Counted from the stretch's first letter, positions 17,655 through 26,228 are shown. The stretch is 46,380 bases of DNA from an uncultured Pseudanabaenaceae cyanobacterium (GCA_937949725.1 CALECT010000152.1:1-46380), one strand, 5' to 3'. Notes: generated from the sequence alone by a model not told the origin. A program made the numbers and translations.

Positions 17655-18704
17655 TTAGGCAGCTGGCTGGCCGATAAAATCGCTGACGAGCTGGCCGAGA
17701 CCTTTGACGACCCGAACCATGCGATCGCCATCAATGTACTCGAGCAGGTCATCATCAGTGTGATAATGCGGGTCGCGATAGGTTGCGGTATCCGTCACCA
17801 TCACAGCAGGATACCCCATCTGCCAAAAGCTCCAATGGTCCGACCAGCCTATGCCCGGAATGCCTCGGGGTAGGGCTGCACCTTCACTGGGAAACTCAAC
17901 CTTGTCGCGCCAATCGTGAATGCTGGTGCGCACCAGCTTGCGAGATCCCACATCACCAATAAAGGCAATAAAATTGCCAATGTCAGGGTAGAGCCAGTTC
18001 AGAGGGGAAGGATATTTTTGGCTGCCGGGCTCATCACTGTAATAGCCCAGGGTTTCTAAACTCAGCATTGCCAGGATCTTGTCTCCATCCGCTTTAGCTT
18101 GGCGAGCATAGACCAGACTGCCCATATTGTCTGTGTGAAAGAAAGGTGGTTCCTCGTTCACAAAAGCCACAAACCGCACTGTTCTGGCTGGCTTTGTCCC
18201 CCCTTGATTTGGCCCAAAGCGCTCGGCTAATGCCAATGTTGCTGCCACACCAGATGCATTGTCATTGGCTCCGGGGGTTGTATAGGCAGTATCGTAATGG
18301 GCACCCACCAGAATGATTTGTTCTGGATGCTCCTGGCCTGGGATTTCCGCAATCACGTTGCTGTAAGACTCAGTGCCAATGGTATAAGTTTGACGTTTCG
18401 TCGTGAGCCCTGCGTCGCTAAAGCGTTTTTCAATGTATTGGGCAGCGGTTTCTAGGGACTCTGGATTGCTACGTGATCCCTCAGCTAGGATGGCAATATC
18501 TTGTTCCAGGGTTTGACTTAGGCTTACTTCCTCGGCAGTCAGTGGCTGGAGGGTGGTATTGCCATAGGACTTTCCTGGCATCCAAATCATTAAGAACCAG
18601 AGGATGACAAAGATCAGGCTGAGGAGGATTGCCAAGATGCCCAGGCGTTTGCTGCTATTGCGGTCTAGGAGCTTGAGGCGTTTGGCAGATTTGCGTTGGG
18701 ACAT
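17655..18704 (-). CDS. M28-family metallopeptidase, membrane-anchored
   Basis: From the ATG at 18704 (MSQRKSAKRLKLLDRN) this is 349 residues. A basic N-terminus precedes one TM (ILAILLSLIFVILWFLMIW, about 20-40), then a catalytic domain on the far side of the membrane. M28 zinc-site blocks are present: GAHYDT, GANDNASG, FVNEEPPFF, LETLGYY and the final His in DPHYHTDDD. It would remove N-terminal residues from peptides. An in-frame upstream ATG at 18821 would place the start inside the glnN terminator hairpin, so I reject it. A second M28 gene lies at 24749 and lacks the anchor. Confidence 0.88.
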   Translation of the reverse strand: MSQRKSAKRLKLLDRNSSKRLGILAILLSLIFVILWFLMIWMPGKSYGNTTLQPLTAEEVSLSQTLEQDIAILAEGSRSNPESLETAAQYIEKRFSDAGLTTKRQTYTIGTESYSNVIAEIPGQEHPEQIILVGAHYDTAYTTPGANDNASGVAATLALAERFGPNQGGTKPARTVRFVAFVNEEPPFFHTDNMGSLVYARQAKADGDKILAMLSLETLGYYSDEPGSQKYPSPLNWLYPDIGNFIAFIGDVGSRKLVRTSIHDWRDKVEFPSEGAALPRGIPGIGWSDHWSFWQMGYPAVMVTDTATYRDPHYHTDDDLLEYIDGDRMVRVVKGLGQLVSDFIGQPAA

Positions 18705-18793
18705 GGCGGGGCGGCTGTCGAGAGAAGGATCGCTGGGGGGCTGCGCCAGCAGACCTAGGAATCGCTGTGATTGTAGAGCGTTCTCGTATAAAC

Positions 18794-18832
18794 AAAAAAG
18801 GAGAGTGCCTCTAGCAGGCACTCTCCTTTTTT
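18794..18832 (-). terminator. Intrinsic terminator of glnN
   Basis: A perfect 17-bp stem (18794-18810 with 18816-18832) has core GGAGAGTGCCT/AGGCACTCTCC and a CTAGC loop. It is flanked by an A-run on the left and a T-run on the right. Leftward transcripts from glnN, whose stop is at 18871, would end here. It is symmetric enough to work in both directions. Confidence 0.93.
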
Positions 18833-18870
18833 TATCTAATCAACCCAAGCTGAAACCTAGGCAATGCTAT

Positions 18871-21036
18871 TTACTTGATAAACAGCATCTCTTGGTAGGT
18901 CGGCAGAGGCCACAGGTCATCTGCAACTTCGCCTTCTAGAGCATCCGCAGCAGCACGAACCTCATCCATCAAGCTGCGCAGAGGACCTGCACAGTACTGC
19001 ATGTGAGCTTCGGTATCTGCAAAGTCATGCTTCTCAACCGCAGTGCTGAGAGCATCAGCCTTGTCGGTCAGGGTCTTCGCCAGGTCAGCGACCTTTTGAA
19101 TGCTGCTGGTGTCGATGGAAATCCCTGCATCTTTAAGGCTACCCACTGCTGCACTCATGTCAGTGAGGTGGCGCATGGCCGCAGGGTAAATGCGGGTCTT
19201 GGCCATTTCAGCAACCAGCTTAGCCTCTACATCAATGGAGAGGATGTATTGCTCTGAGTAGACTTCGAAGCGGCTGGCCAGCTCCACATCAGACAGCACA
19301 CCGGTGCTGCTGAATAGAGCCTTGACATCATCAGACTTGAGCCAGGGCAGGGCATCAGCGGTGGTGGGCAGGTTCTTGAGGCCCCGCTCTTCCACAGCCA
19401 TCTTGTGCCACTCATCGGAATAGCCGTTGCCACCGAAGACGGCCACGCCATCTGCATCCATGATCTCTTTGAGCACAGCGAGAACATTGGCTTGGCTACC
19501 GCCACCGGCGGCTTCCAGCTTGTCAGCAATGAAGTTGAGAGAGTCCGCCATCATGGTGTTGAGGGCGATTAAGGGACCGGAGACAGACTGGCTGGAGCCC
19601 ACAGCGCGGAACTCAAAGCGGTTGCCGGTGAAGGCGAAGGGAGAAGTACGGTTGCGATCGCCCGCATCTTTAGTCAACTCAGGCAGGGTATCAACGCCCA
19701 TGCCCATCTTGCCCTTCTTGTCGCTGCCGGATAGGTTGCCCGCTTGGATTTGCTGGAAGACCTTCTCAATCTGGCTGCCGAGGTAAACCGACATGATGGC
19801 TGGGGGCGCTTCGTTAGCACCCAGGCGGTGGTCGTTACTGGCGCAGGCAATCACCGCACGCATCAGCGGGCCAAACTTATGGACACCGCGAATCACTGCT
19901 GCACAGAAGACCAAGAACTGGAGGTTCTCGTCGGGGCTGTCGCCGGGATCCAGCAGGTTGCCCTGGGTGCTGTTGCCGATGGACCAGTTGACGTGCTTAC
20001 CAGAACCGTTGATGCCAGCGAAGGGCTTCTCGTGCAGCAGGCAGATGAAGCCATGCTTCTTGGCGGTGCTGCGCAGAATGGTCATGATCATCTGCTGGTG
20101 GTCACTAGCCACGTTGGCAGACTCATATACCGGCGCAATTTCAAACTGGCCAGGAGCTACTTCGTTGTGGCGGGTCTTGGCGGGAATGCCAAGCTTGTAC
20201 AGCTCGCGCTCCACATCCTGCATAAAGTGCTGAACCCGCTCAGGGATGGCACCGAAGTAGTGATCGTCGAACTGCTGACCCTTAGCAGGAGGCTTTCCGA
20301 AGAGGGTGCGGCCTGCGAGGAGCAAGTCAGGGCGAGAGTTAGCGAAGTTGGAATCCACCAAGAAGTACTCCTGCTCAGCACCGCAGCTGGAGCTGATTGG
20401 AGCGACTTCGGTGTTACCCAAAAGCTTGAGCACGCGGCTACCGGCTTCATTGACCACGCTGATGGAGCGCAGTAGGGGCACCTTCTTATCTAGAGCCTCA
20501 CCGGTCCAGGAGACGAAGATGGTGGGAATACAGAGAGTGGAACCGTTATCGGTTTCGAGAATATAAGCGGGGCTGGTCACGTCCCAAGCGGTATAGCCAC
20601 GAGCTTCGAAGGTGTCGCGAATGCCGCCGTTGGGGAAAGAGGAACCGTCGGGCTCACCCTGGACCAAAAGGCTACCGGAGAACTCGGAGATCGCGCTGCC
20701 ATCGCTTTGGGGAGAGATGAAGCCGTCGTGCTTCTCTGCGGTGGCGTTGGTGAGGGGGTAAAAGACGTGGGCGTAGTAGGACGCGCCCTTGGACATGGCC
20801 CACTCTTTCATGGCCGAAGCCACGGAGTCTGCTACGGAGACATCTAACTTATCGCCCGTCTTAATCGTCTTTTCCAAGGACTTAAAAACATCCTTGGGCA
20901 GAGTCGCCTTCATCTTGCTGAGACTAAAGACATTAGTGGCCCAGAGGTCTTCTAGGCTCTCAGGAGGTGCGGGGACGAAAGGCTCGCGGTTGGTGATTTC
21001 GTAAATCGCCTGAAGACGTGACTCGTTGCCGCTCAT
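18871..21036 (-). CDS. glnN: Glutamine synthetase type III
   Basis: This 721-residue enzyme makes glutamine from glutamate, ammonia and ATP. The length and signature blocks are those of GSIII rather than the about 470-residue [37 protein letters not shown], the nucleotide/metal region [15 protein letters not shown], and [20 protein letters not shown]. The first block and the long C-terminal helical region (about 560-720) are specific to GSIII. The cyanobacterial gene is known to be induced under nitrogen limitation by NtcA. An exact GTA-N8-TAC site lies 103 nt upstream (21139-21152), and a strong terminator follows the gene. It is transcribed alone. Confidence 0.96.
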   Translation of the reverse strand: MSGNESRLQAIYEITNREPFVPAPPESLEDLWATNVFSLSKMKATLPKDVFKSLEKTIKTGDKLDVSVADSVASAMKEWAMSKGASYYAHVFYPLTNATAEKHDGFISPQSDGSAISEFSGSLLVQGEPDGSSFPNGGIRDTFEARGYTAWDVTSPAYILETDNGSTLCIPTIFVSWTGEALDKKVPLLRSISVVNEAGSRVLKLLGNTEVAPISSSCGAEQEYFLVDSNFANSRPDLLLAGRTLFGKPPAKGQQFDDHYFGAIPERVQHFMQDVERELYKLGIPAKTRHNEVAPGQFEIAPVYESANVASDHQQMIMTILRSTAKKHGFICLLHEKPFAGINGSGKHVNWSIGNSTQGNLLDPGDSPDENLQFLVFCAAVIRGVHKFGPLMRAVIACASNDHRLGANEAPPAIMSVYLGSQIEKVFQQIQAGNLSGSDKKGKMGMGVDTLPELTKDAGDRNRTSPFAFTGNRFEFRAVGSSQSVSGPLIALNTMMADSLNFIADKLEAAGGGSQANVLAVLKEIMDADGVAVFGGNGYSDEWHKMAVEERGLKNLPTTADALPWLKSDDVKALFSSTGVLSDVELASRFEVYSEQYILSIDVEAKLVAEMAKTRIYPAAMRHLTDMSAAVGSLKDAGISIDTSSIQKVADLAKTLTDKADALSTAVEKHDFADTEAHMQYCAGPLRSLMDEVRAAADALEGEVADDLWPLPTYQEMLFIK

Positions 21037-21138
21037 AGACTTAAACTTTCTCTTTCTTGCGAGGAAACCTAGTAATCATAAATTGCAAGGACGCCATCAA
21101 AATGTTGCAATTGCTGCAAAACAATTTTGAAATCTGAT

Positions 21139-21152
21139 GTACTCGCTGCTAC
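21139..21152 (-). promoter_or_regulatory. NtcA-type binding site upstream of glnN
   Basis: GTA-CTCGCTGC-TAC matches the NtcA consensus GTA-N8-TAC exactly and is palindromic at the defining bases. It starts 103 nt before the glnN ATG. Downstream towards glnN there is no TAN3T box at the usual about 22-nt spacing. The best -10 candidate is TATGAT (minus strand of 21075-21080), which would put the site near -77 rather than -41. Activation could therefore be of the more distant type, or the true start site is one I did not recognise. Confidence 0.65.
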
Positions 21153-21407
21153 AAGGCAAATTACGCCACAGCGGAAACACGTAAAAAAAATAGTTTTTGT
21201 CATATAAATCCTGCTTTCAGAGGATTTCGCTGTTTTGAGCGATCGCAGTTTCCAACCCTCTAGGGAACCGGGGATCAAGATAAATTCAAATGTGAATATT
21301 TTTTACAGACCTGTTGCGACTGTTAATAACTTTGGGTAATGCAAGCTCCGGACAATTTTAAGAAAAGTCAATTTGGCTACAGTAACTTCTGAGTGAGGTG
21401 AGCCAGT

Positions 21408-21440
21408 ATGGGAACACACCACATCCCAAGCCTTCCATGA
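21408..21440 (+). CDS. Ten-codon leader ORF overlapping the next small ORF
   Basis: ATG at 21408 opens MGTHHIPSLP and stops at TGA (21438-21440). A strong Shine-Dalgarno GAGGTGA lies a few nt upstream. The stop overlaps the following ATG as ATGA (21437-21440), a layout typical of translational coupling. The 45-codon ORF has no good site of its own. Confidence 0.4.
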   Translation: MGTHHIPSLP

Positions 21441-21574
21441 GCAATTTCGCTTCTCTCGTTTTACCCGCATTCATTGGTCTTTTGGCAGGTATGGGCCATG
21501 GTTGGGTTTCCCACGAGGCAGGGTTGCCTGTCTCCCTAGGGGAGCAGTTGGTTCAGCCCTTTGTGATTGATTAA
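21437..21574 (+). CDS. Small (45 aa) hydrophobic protein, unknown
   Basis: The frame from ATG 21437 to TAA encodes MSNFASLVLPAFIGLLAGMG, then HGWVSHEAGLPVSLGEQLVQPFVID. Residues about 5-25 would make one membrane helix with a polar tail. Codon choice and composition look like a real small cyanobacterial membrane protein, but I cannot name it. Its start overlaps the stop of a 10-codon leader with a strong ribosome-binding site. It lies in the interval between glnN (divergent) and another small membrane protein. Confidence 0.55.
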   Translation: MSNFASLVLPAFIGLLAGMGHGWVSHEAGLPVSLGEQLVQPFVID

Positions 21575-21780
21575 TCGCGGTCTTCTGACGGCTTTGATTC
21601 TGGGGCAAGATTACTGCTTCTTATAGCTCAGTCAGTTGAGCCCAATGCTGCCTTAGCATGATCCAAGCTCCTCTGTTGCGGATATTGCATTGAGAAGTGA
21701 ACTTTTTCTCATTCGGTAACAACCGCTGCAAAATCTACTTTATGTTGGAGACCTCGACTTAAGAAAAGGTTTTCAAACTA

Positions 21781-21984
21781 ATGTCTACCCGTACTTCTTC
21801 ACAAGTTTCCGCTAGCGATCGCCTCATGATGGCTGCTTTGGCCGCTGGTGCGATGTTCGTTGCAGGCTATACGGTTGTGCGTGTTTCTCTGGATGTGAGT
21901 GCTACCGTTCCTGCTAGCTCTGCTGCCGCAGAAGTCAATGTGGTTCCCAGCGAAGGGACCCTCTGGAGTGATTTCGGTGGTTAG
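21781..21984 (+). CDS. Small (67 aa) single-pass membrane protein, unknown
   Basis: The predicted protein has a polar N-terminus (MSTRTSSQVSASDR), one hydrophobic helix (LMMAALAAGAMFVAGYTVVRV, about 15-35) and a short polar tail ending LWSDFGG. A weak ribosome-binding site AAGG lies 11 nt upstream. A clear intrinsic terminator begins 48 nt after the stop, so this is probably its own short transcript, possibly together with the 45-aa ORF upstream. I do not recognise the family. Confidence 0.6.
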   Translation: MSTRTSSQVSASDRLMMAALAAGAMFVAGYTVVRVSLDVSATVPASSAAAEVNVVPSEGTLWSDFGG

Positions 21985-22032
21985 GCGATCGCTTTAGTCG
22001 TCTGAATCGTTGGTGAATCCTTTCGGGTTCTG

Positions 22033-22060
22033 AAGCCACGGCGTTACAACGCCGTGGCTT
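22033..22060 (+). terminator. Intrinsic terminator after the 67-aa gene
   Basis: AAGCCACGGCGTT (22033-22045) and AACGCCGTGGCTT (22048-22060) are exact complements, giving a GC-rich stem with a small TACA-type loop. T-rich TTGTTGTTTG follows. Confidence 0.88.
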
Positions 22061-22150
22061 TGTTGTTTGTCTGTGTGTTCTGCCATGGGTTGTTCGTCAG
22101 GTTCGGCAACGGGTCTTTACAATTAGTAGGCCTCCTCCATTTCAGCTTCC

Positions 22151-23335
22151 ATGCGTCTGCTTCCGCTTTTGCTAGGGGTTCTCCTAGCGGTCCTTAGCCT
22201 GTTCCCGACTTCGGCTATGGCAGCCACCGCCCGCCTCAACTGGCTCGATAGTCCCCAGACCGATAGCAGCGCTTTTGCCAGGGCCACGAAGCCAGGTCAG
22301 GTGAAGCTGCCCCGAGACTTCGGCCCCCACAATGATTTCCAAACGGAGTGGTGGTATTACACGGGAAATCTCAAGGCGGAGGATGGCAAGGGAAATGAGC
22401 AGCCCTTTGGCTATCAGCTCACGTTCTTCCGGTCAGCAGTGGTGCCAGAGGGAGGAGATGCGGTTCAAGTCTCTGATGCTCAGTCCAGTTGGCGCGGCAA
22501 TCAGCTCTATTCTGCGCATTTCACCTTGAGTGATATTCAGGGCAACCACTTTTACCCCTTTGAACGCTATAGCCGAGGCGGGAATGGATTGGCCGGTGCC
22601 CAAGCGGAGCCCTATGAGATTTGGTTGGATGACTGGAGTGCTGAGGAAGTCACGCCTGGCATAGTCAAGCTGTCTGCGAAGGCTGAGGGGGTTGCCATTG
22701 ATTTGAATCTGACCCAGAGCTTGCCGCCGGTGTTGCAGGGCGATCGCGGTCTTAGCCAAAAGGGTAAGGAACCGGGCAATGCTTCCTATTACTACTCCCT
22801 GGTGCAGCAGCCTACCCAGGGGCAGATTCAGTTGGGCGATCGCAGCTATGACGTCACTGGCATTAGCTGGAAGGATCACGAATATTCCACCAGCGGACTA
22901 AGCCAGGGCACTGTGGGCTGGGACTGGTTTGCCCTGCAATTCGATAACGGTGCAGCGCTGATGCTCTACAACCTGCGCCATGAAGATGGCCAGCCTGAGA
23001 CTACTTCCGCTGGCAAATTTATCTCGGCAGATGGCAGTACCCAAAGCTTGGTATTGGGGGATTGGGATTTGGAGGTGCTGAAGTCTTGGACCAGCAAGAT
23101 CAGTGGAGCGACCTATCCGGCTCAGTGGCATTTGACCTTGCCCAAGCTGGGATTGGACATTCAAGGCCAGTCTCAAATGGCGGATCAAGAGCTGCGTACT
23201 GCAACAGCGACTTACTGGGAAGGGGCTGTGGACTTTGAGGGGGAACTGCAAGAGCAGTCTGTGATGGCCCAGGGCTATGTGGAGATGACGGGCTATGCGG
23301 ACCGTCTGGATTCGATTTTGGGGGCGAAGGGTTAA
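22151..23335 (+). CDS. AttH/CrtC-like lipocalin-fold protein, secreted
   Basis: This 394-residue protein has a signal peptide (MRLLPLLLGVLLAVLSLFPT then SAMAA, cleavage near residue 24). The mature part has the double-lipocalin blocks of the AttH / hydroxyneurosporene-synthase superfamily: DFGPHNDFQTEWWYYTGNL (about 56-75), YSAHFTLSD, WKDHEYSTS and GWDWFALQFDNGAALMLYNLR. The superfamily includes carotenoid 1,2-hydratase, but most secreted members have no proven enzymatic role and probably bind hydrophobic ligands. Many are encoded with FtsX-type ABC permeases such as the one at 13056. I would not call it a carotenoid enzyme. The HHL1-like gene starts 98 nt downstream on the same strand. Confidence 0.88.
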   Translation: MRLLPLLLGVLLAVLSLFPTSAMAATARLNWLDSPQTDSSAFARATKPGQVKLPRDFGPHNDFQTEWWYYTGNLKAEDGKGNEQPFGYQLTFFRSAVVPEGGDAVQVSDAQSSWRGNQLYSAHFTLSDIQGNHFYPFERYSRGGNGLAGAQAEPYEIWLDDWSAEEVTPGIVKLSAKAEGVAIDLNLTQSLPPVLQGDRGLSQKGKEPGNASYYYSLVQQPTQGQIQLGDRSYDVTGISWKDHEYSTSGLSQGTVGWDWFALQFDNGAALMLYNLRHEDGQPETTSAGKFISADGSTQSLVLGDWDLEVLKSWTSKISGATYPAQWHLTLPKLGLDIQGQSQMADQELRTATATYWEGAVDFEGELQEQSVMAQGYVEMTGYADRLDSILGAKG

Positions 23336-23433
23336 GCCCAGAGATCAAAAAGGCGGGACAGCCGACCCTGACTGCTCCGCTGGATTCAGGTAAAGTTATA
23401 TGAATAACCCACTCATCTTTAACAGTCACGCTT

Positions 23434-23874
23434 ATGTCCTCTCCTAAAGGCTTTGGCCCTCCCAAGGAAGAAAAACAGAAGAAAAAAACAAAGCGCGCTA
23501 AGGAACGGGAGAGAGCTGCTAAGCAGTTCGACAAGATGAAGGAGCAGGGCGGCCTGGAGTATGAGGTCTATGTGCGCATCATTGGTAAGCCTAACTGGGT
23601 CCCCATGGGTGCTATTACCGTGAAGGCATCTCGGTTTGTTGCCCGAGCGATTTACGCCAATGAGAAGCCTTTGCTAGAAGCGGCTTTCCGCGTGGCTCCT
23701 ATGCTGAAGCGCTACCAGGACAAGCTGGAATATGGCTATCGCTTGAAAACGGCGAAGAAAGACCCCATTGAGGTGGCCATTAAGCCCGGTGGTGTGGGTG
23801 CTTTGGGCAAGGGCATTGGTCAGGGGCTTAGCAAAACGCTGGGTGGACTGTTTAAGAAGAAAGAATCGGAGTAG
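23434..23874 (+). CDS. HHL1-like protein (DUF6523 type)
   Basis: This 146-residue protein begins with a strongly basic segment (KEEKQKKKTKRAKERERAAKQF). A conserved core follows (LEYEVYVRIIGKPNWVPMGA, then VARAIYANEKPLLEAAFRVAPML ... LEYGYRLK) and a Gly/Lys-rich tail. The core matches the family of plant HYPERSENSITIVE TO HIGH LIGHT 1, a thylakoid protein that helps protect and repair photosystem II. Plant members have a membrane helix that is not obvious here, so the cyanobacterial protein may be peripheral. It is followed 83 nt later by the TspO-like gene, so the two may be co-transcribed. Confidence 0.78.
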   Translation: MSSPKGFGPPKEEKQKKKTKRAKERERAAKQFDKMKEQGGLEYEVYVRIIGKPNWVPMGAITVKASRFVARAIYANEKPLLEAAFRVAPMLKRYQDKLEYGYRLKTAKKDPIEVAIKPGGVGALGKGIGQGLSKTLGGLFKKKESE

Positions 23875-23957
23875 GGTTGGAATAGGAACTTTCTCGCGAG
23901 CACAAAATACTGCTTGTGATCAGGTTCAAAGCCTTATTGCGCAAGAAGCGATCGCCT

Positions 23958-24752
23958 ATGAATGCCTGGCTCAGACCCGTCCTTACCCTGGCTGCTGTGC
24001 TGGGGGCGATCGCTGTCAATGGATACAGCAATGTCAATCCGCCCGGTGACATGAATGTCGGGGAGATGTCGAATACTATTTTTGCCGATGTCTTGATCAC
24101 CCCGGCCGGTTGGGCTTTTAGCATTTGGGGCTTGATTTACCTTGCTCTGATCGCATTTGGGATTTATCAGCTTTTGCCAGCTCAGTGGAGCAACCGTAAG
24201 CTGGCTCCCCACAGCTATTTTCTGATTTTTGCCAGCCTGGCCCAATGTCTGTGGATCTATCTCTTTTTAGACCAGCAGTTTGTCTTGGCTCTACTGGCCA
24301 TGGTGGAAATTTGGGCGATGCTGCTGGCCTTGTATCTACGTATTAACCATCGGCCTTGGAATACGGAATTGCAGCAGAAGCGACCCCGCGCGATTCCCCG
24401 CAAGGAGCGTTGGCTGATCCATCGGCCCATTAGCCTGTACTTCGGCTGGATTAGCATGGCCACGGTGTTGAATGTGGCTTTGACCCTGTTTAGCCAGGGC
24501 TGGGGCGGTTGGGGACTGTCGCCGGTGCTTTGGACGGTGGTGCTGATGGGGGTCGCGGCGGAGCTGGGGCTACTGATGCTGCTGCGTCGTCAGGATGGCA
24601 CCTTTGCCATGGTGGTGATTTGGGCGTTGGTCTGGATTGCCGTGGCGAACTTGAGTAACCTTTTCATCGCTGTGGCTGGTTTTGGGCTCGCGGCGGCCTT
24701 GGGGCTGATGGTCTTTGCGAAAAGCACGGCTAATGGTGGTTTGCGCATATGA
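23958..24752 (+). CDS. TspO/MBR-related tryptophan-rich membrane protein
   Basis: From the ATG at 23958 this is 264 residues with about eight hydrophobic segments. The block FADVLITPAGWAFSIWGLIYLAL and several Trp-rich helices recall the TspO/MBR family, whose members bind tetrapyrroles and respond to stress. Classical TspO is about 160 residues with five helices, so this is a longer, distant version of the type often labelled tryptophan-rich sensory protein in cyanobacteria. A GTG at 23916 would add 14 basic residues. I prefer the ATG, which places the first helix near the N-terminus. The stop overlaps the next gene's start (ATGA at 24749-24752), implying translational coupling to an M28 peptidase. 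Confidence 0.72.
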   Translation: MNAWLRPVLTLAAVLGAIAVNGYSNVNPPGDMNVGEMSNTIFADVLITPAGWAFSIWGLIYLALIAFGIYQLLPAQWSNRKLAPHSYFLIFASLAQCLWIYLFLDQQFVLALLAMVEIWAMLLALYLRINHRPWNTELQQKRPRAIPRKERWLIHRPISLYFGWISMATVLNVALTLFSQGWGGWGLSPVLWTVVLMGVAAELGLLMLLRRQDGTFAMVVIWALVWIAVANLSNLFIAVAGFGLAAALGLMVFAKSTANGGLRI

Positions 24753-25648
24753 CGGTTGGGTCAGATCAGCCGCCATTGGTTTTGGCGGAGCTGCAACAGC
24801 AACTCTTGGCCCATTTGCAGGTGATTTGTTGTGAGCGCGACCCGTTGTTTTCCCCGCTAGGCCATCTCGCGACCCGTGCCTACATTGATAAGCAGCTGAG
24901 CCAGTGGGGCGAAGTGATTGCTGAGGAATTTGAATATAACGGTCAGGTCTATTGCAATCTGATTTTGGATTTGCCAGGCTGTGATTGTCCCCTAGATGAA
25001 GCGGGCAATATTCCCCAAGAGGCTTCGATGCTGCTGGTGGGTGCTCATTACGATGCGGTTCATGGCAGTCCCGGAGCGGATGACAACGGCACGGGTGTGG
25101 CTGCGCTGTTAGTCATGGCTGAGGCCTTTGCGGCTCAGCCCTGTCGGCCACCGATGAGGATTGTGGCCTTTGATGGAGAGGAGTCCGGTTGCCTGGGCAG
25201 CCGCGTCCATGGGTCGCTGATGGCGGAGGATGGGCTGTCGATTAAGCTGATGCTGTCATTGGAAATGCTGGGCTATTGCACCAGTGAGCCTCAGCGTTAT
25301 CCAGTGGATTGGATGAAGTATATCTATCCCAAACAGGGCAACTTTTTGGCTTTGGTGGGCAATCCGGTGGCGCTGCTGGATCTGTGGAAGATTCAGCGAT
25401 CGCTCAAGCGTAACGGGGTTCCTTCCATGATTCTCCCCACGCCTGGCCGGGGGGAATGGCTACCGCGATTGCGGGCCAGTGACCATGCAGCATTTTGGGA
25501 TGCGAGTTGCCCAGCGGCCATGGTGACGGATACGGCGGAGATGCGGAATCCGAATTATCACCAGGCGAGCGATCGCATCGAGACGCTGGACCTAGATTTT
25601 TTGACGCGGGGAACCCAGGGATTGATTGAGGGGTTGCGATCGTTATAG
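24749..25648 (+). CDS. M28-family metallopeptidase, cytoplasmic form
   Basis: This 299-residue protein is translationally coupled to the TspO-like gene by an ATGA overlap. Zinc-binding blocks of M28 are complete: GAHYDAVHGSPGADDNGTG, FDGEESGCLGS, LSLEMLGYC and the last His in NPNYHQASD. There is no signal peptide or TM, unlike the paralogue at 17655. The two share the order of blocks and a similar C-terminal half (GNF.A..G, SDH..FW, PA.MVTDTA). It is expected to be an aminopeptidase of unknown substrate. Coupling to a membrane sensor-like protein is unusual. The gene is convergent with a small Cys-rich gene. Confidence 0.9.
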   Translation: MTVGSDQPPLVLAELQQQLLAHLQVICCERDPLFSPLGHLATRAYIDKQLSQWGEVIAEEFEYNGQVYCNLILDLPGCDCPLDEAGNIPQEASMLLVGAHYDAVHGSPGADDNGTGVAALLVMAEAFAAQPCRPPMRIVAFDGEESGCLGSRVHGSLMAEDGLSIKLMLSLEMLGYCTSEPQRYPVDWMKYIYPKQGNFLALVGNPVALLDLWKIQRSLKRNGVPSMILPTPGRGEWLPRLRASDHAAFWDASCPAAMVTDTAEMRNPNYHQASDRIETLDLDFLTRGTQGLIEGLRSL

Positions 25649-25663
25649 AACCTGGGCTGAGGC

Positions 25664-25873
25664 CTAAGATTCGGCCTCTTCGTCCATCGCTTCGGGGCCA
25701 AGTCCTAGGAATTCTCGCCAATTGAGCTCTGCACTGATGTCATGGCGATAATCCAGGCAAGTCTCTGCTTGGCAGCCCCGAGGATGGATGGGACAGGGTT
25801 GCATTAAATCCCCGGTGTAAAACAAGCAGGTATCGCATTCGGGTAAACGGCGAAAGCGCTTCGGTTTGATCAT
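25664..25873 (-). CDS. Small Cys-rich protein (69 aa), unknown
   Basis: A basic N-terminus (MIKPKRFRRLP) precedes a cysteine-rich core with ECDTC, QPCPIHPRGC and ETC, then an acidic tail (EAMDEEAES). Five Cys and one His in 40 residues suggest metal or iron-sulfur binding, but the spacing does not match a named zinc finger I know. The start ATG at 25873 gives a plausible N-terminus. It lies tail-to-tail with the M28 gene, 15 nt apart. Coding is likely because the composition is strongly protein-like. Confidence 0.65.
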   Translation of the reverse strand: MIKPKRFRRLPECDTCLFYTGDLMQPCPIHPRGCQAETCLDYRHDISAELNWREFLGLGPEAMDEEAES

Positions 25874-25972
25874 GGAGCCTCCGCAATGCTTTTTATTGCT
25901 TCAGCATAGCGCTTGGGTTCTGGTTTAGTGGGCCACTGAGCTCTATTAAATTACTTAGATGTTATTTTCTTC

Positions 25973-26095
25973 AACAGTTCGGACAGTTTTAAATTCAGAG
26001 TCTGAAACCCTTGATTCCTCGTTGCTGAACACTGCCTCGCAGGGGGCTGAAACCCTTATTCTGTCGTTGCTGTTCAAAAACTGTTCGGGGTATTG
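25973..26095. repeat. Dispersed 123-nt repeat, copy B
   Basis: This is the partner of copy A (11521-11643), of equal length and aligning without gaps. Its ends pair better than in copy A: CGGACAGTTTT (25979-25989) with AAAACTGTTCG, an 11-bp stem with one G-U. Inside are two 26-nt direct repeats, CTGAAACCCTT...TCGTTGCTG at 26002-26027 and 26047-26072, separated by 19 nt. A 75-codon minus-strand frame crosses it (26182-25955). It is in the same phase as the one over copy A, but the substitution pattern does not favour coding. Confidence 0.75.
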
Positions 26096-26228
26096 TGTCT
26101 TCTGAGTATCAAAAAATACTATTGCATTTGCCAAGAGCGTAACAGTTGATGACGGATTCCCTGGTTTTTCTCCCAACTTCAAATTAGCTGTTTTAACGTG
26201 AAGCTAGCCTCAGTCGCTTAAAGCCAAT

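Noticed and set aside
18705..18821. Upstream start for the anchored M28 peptidase
   Set aside because: The ATG at 18821 lies inside the glnN terminator hairpin and adds sequence without family character.
19744..20475. 243-codon plus-strand ORF inside glnN
   Set aside because: It is antisense to the strongly conserved glutamine synthetase coding sequence and has no protein-family features.
26002..26072. Two 26-nt direct repeats considered as a minimal CRISPR array
   Set aside because: Only two diverged units with a 19-nt spacer, no cas genes, and the same arrangement recurs within repeat copy A. It is part of the dispersed repeat.
25955..26182. 75-codon minus-strand ORF over repeat copy B
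   Set aside because: Same argument as for copy A. The similarity is explained by the nucleotide repeat.
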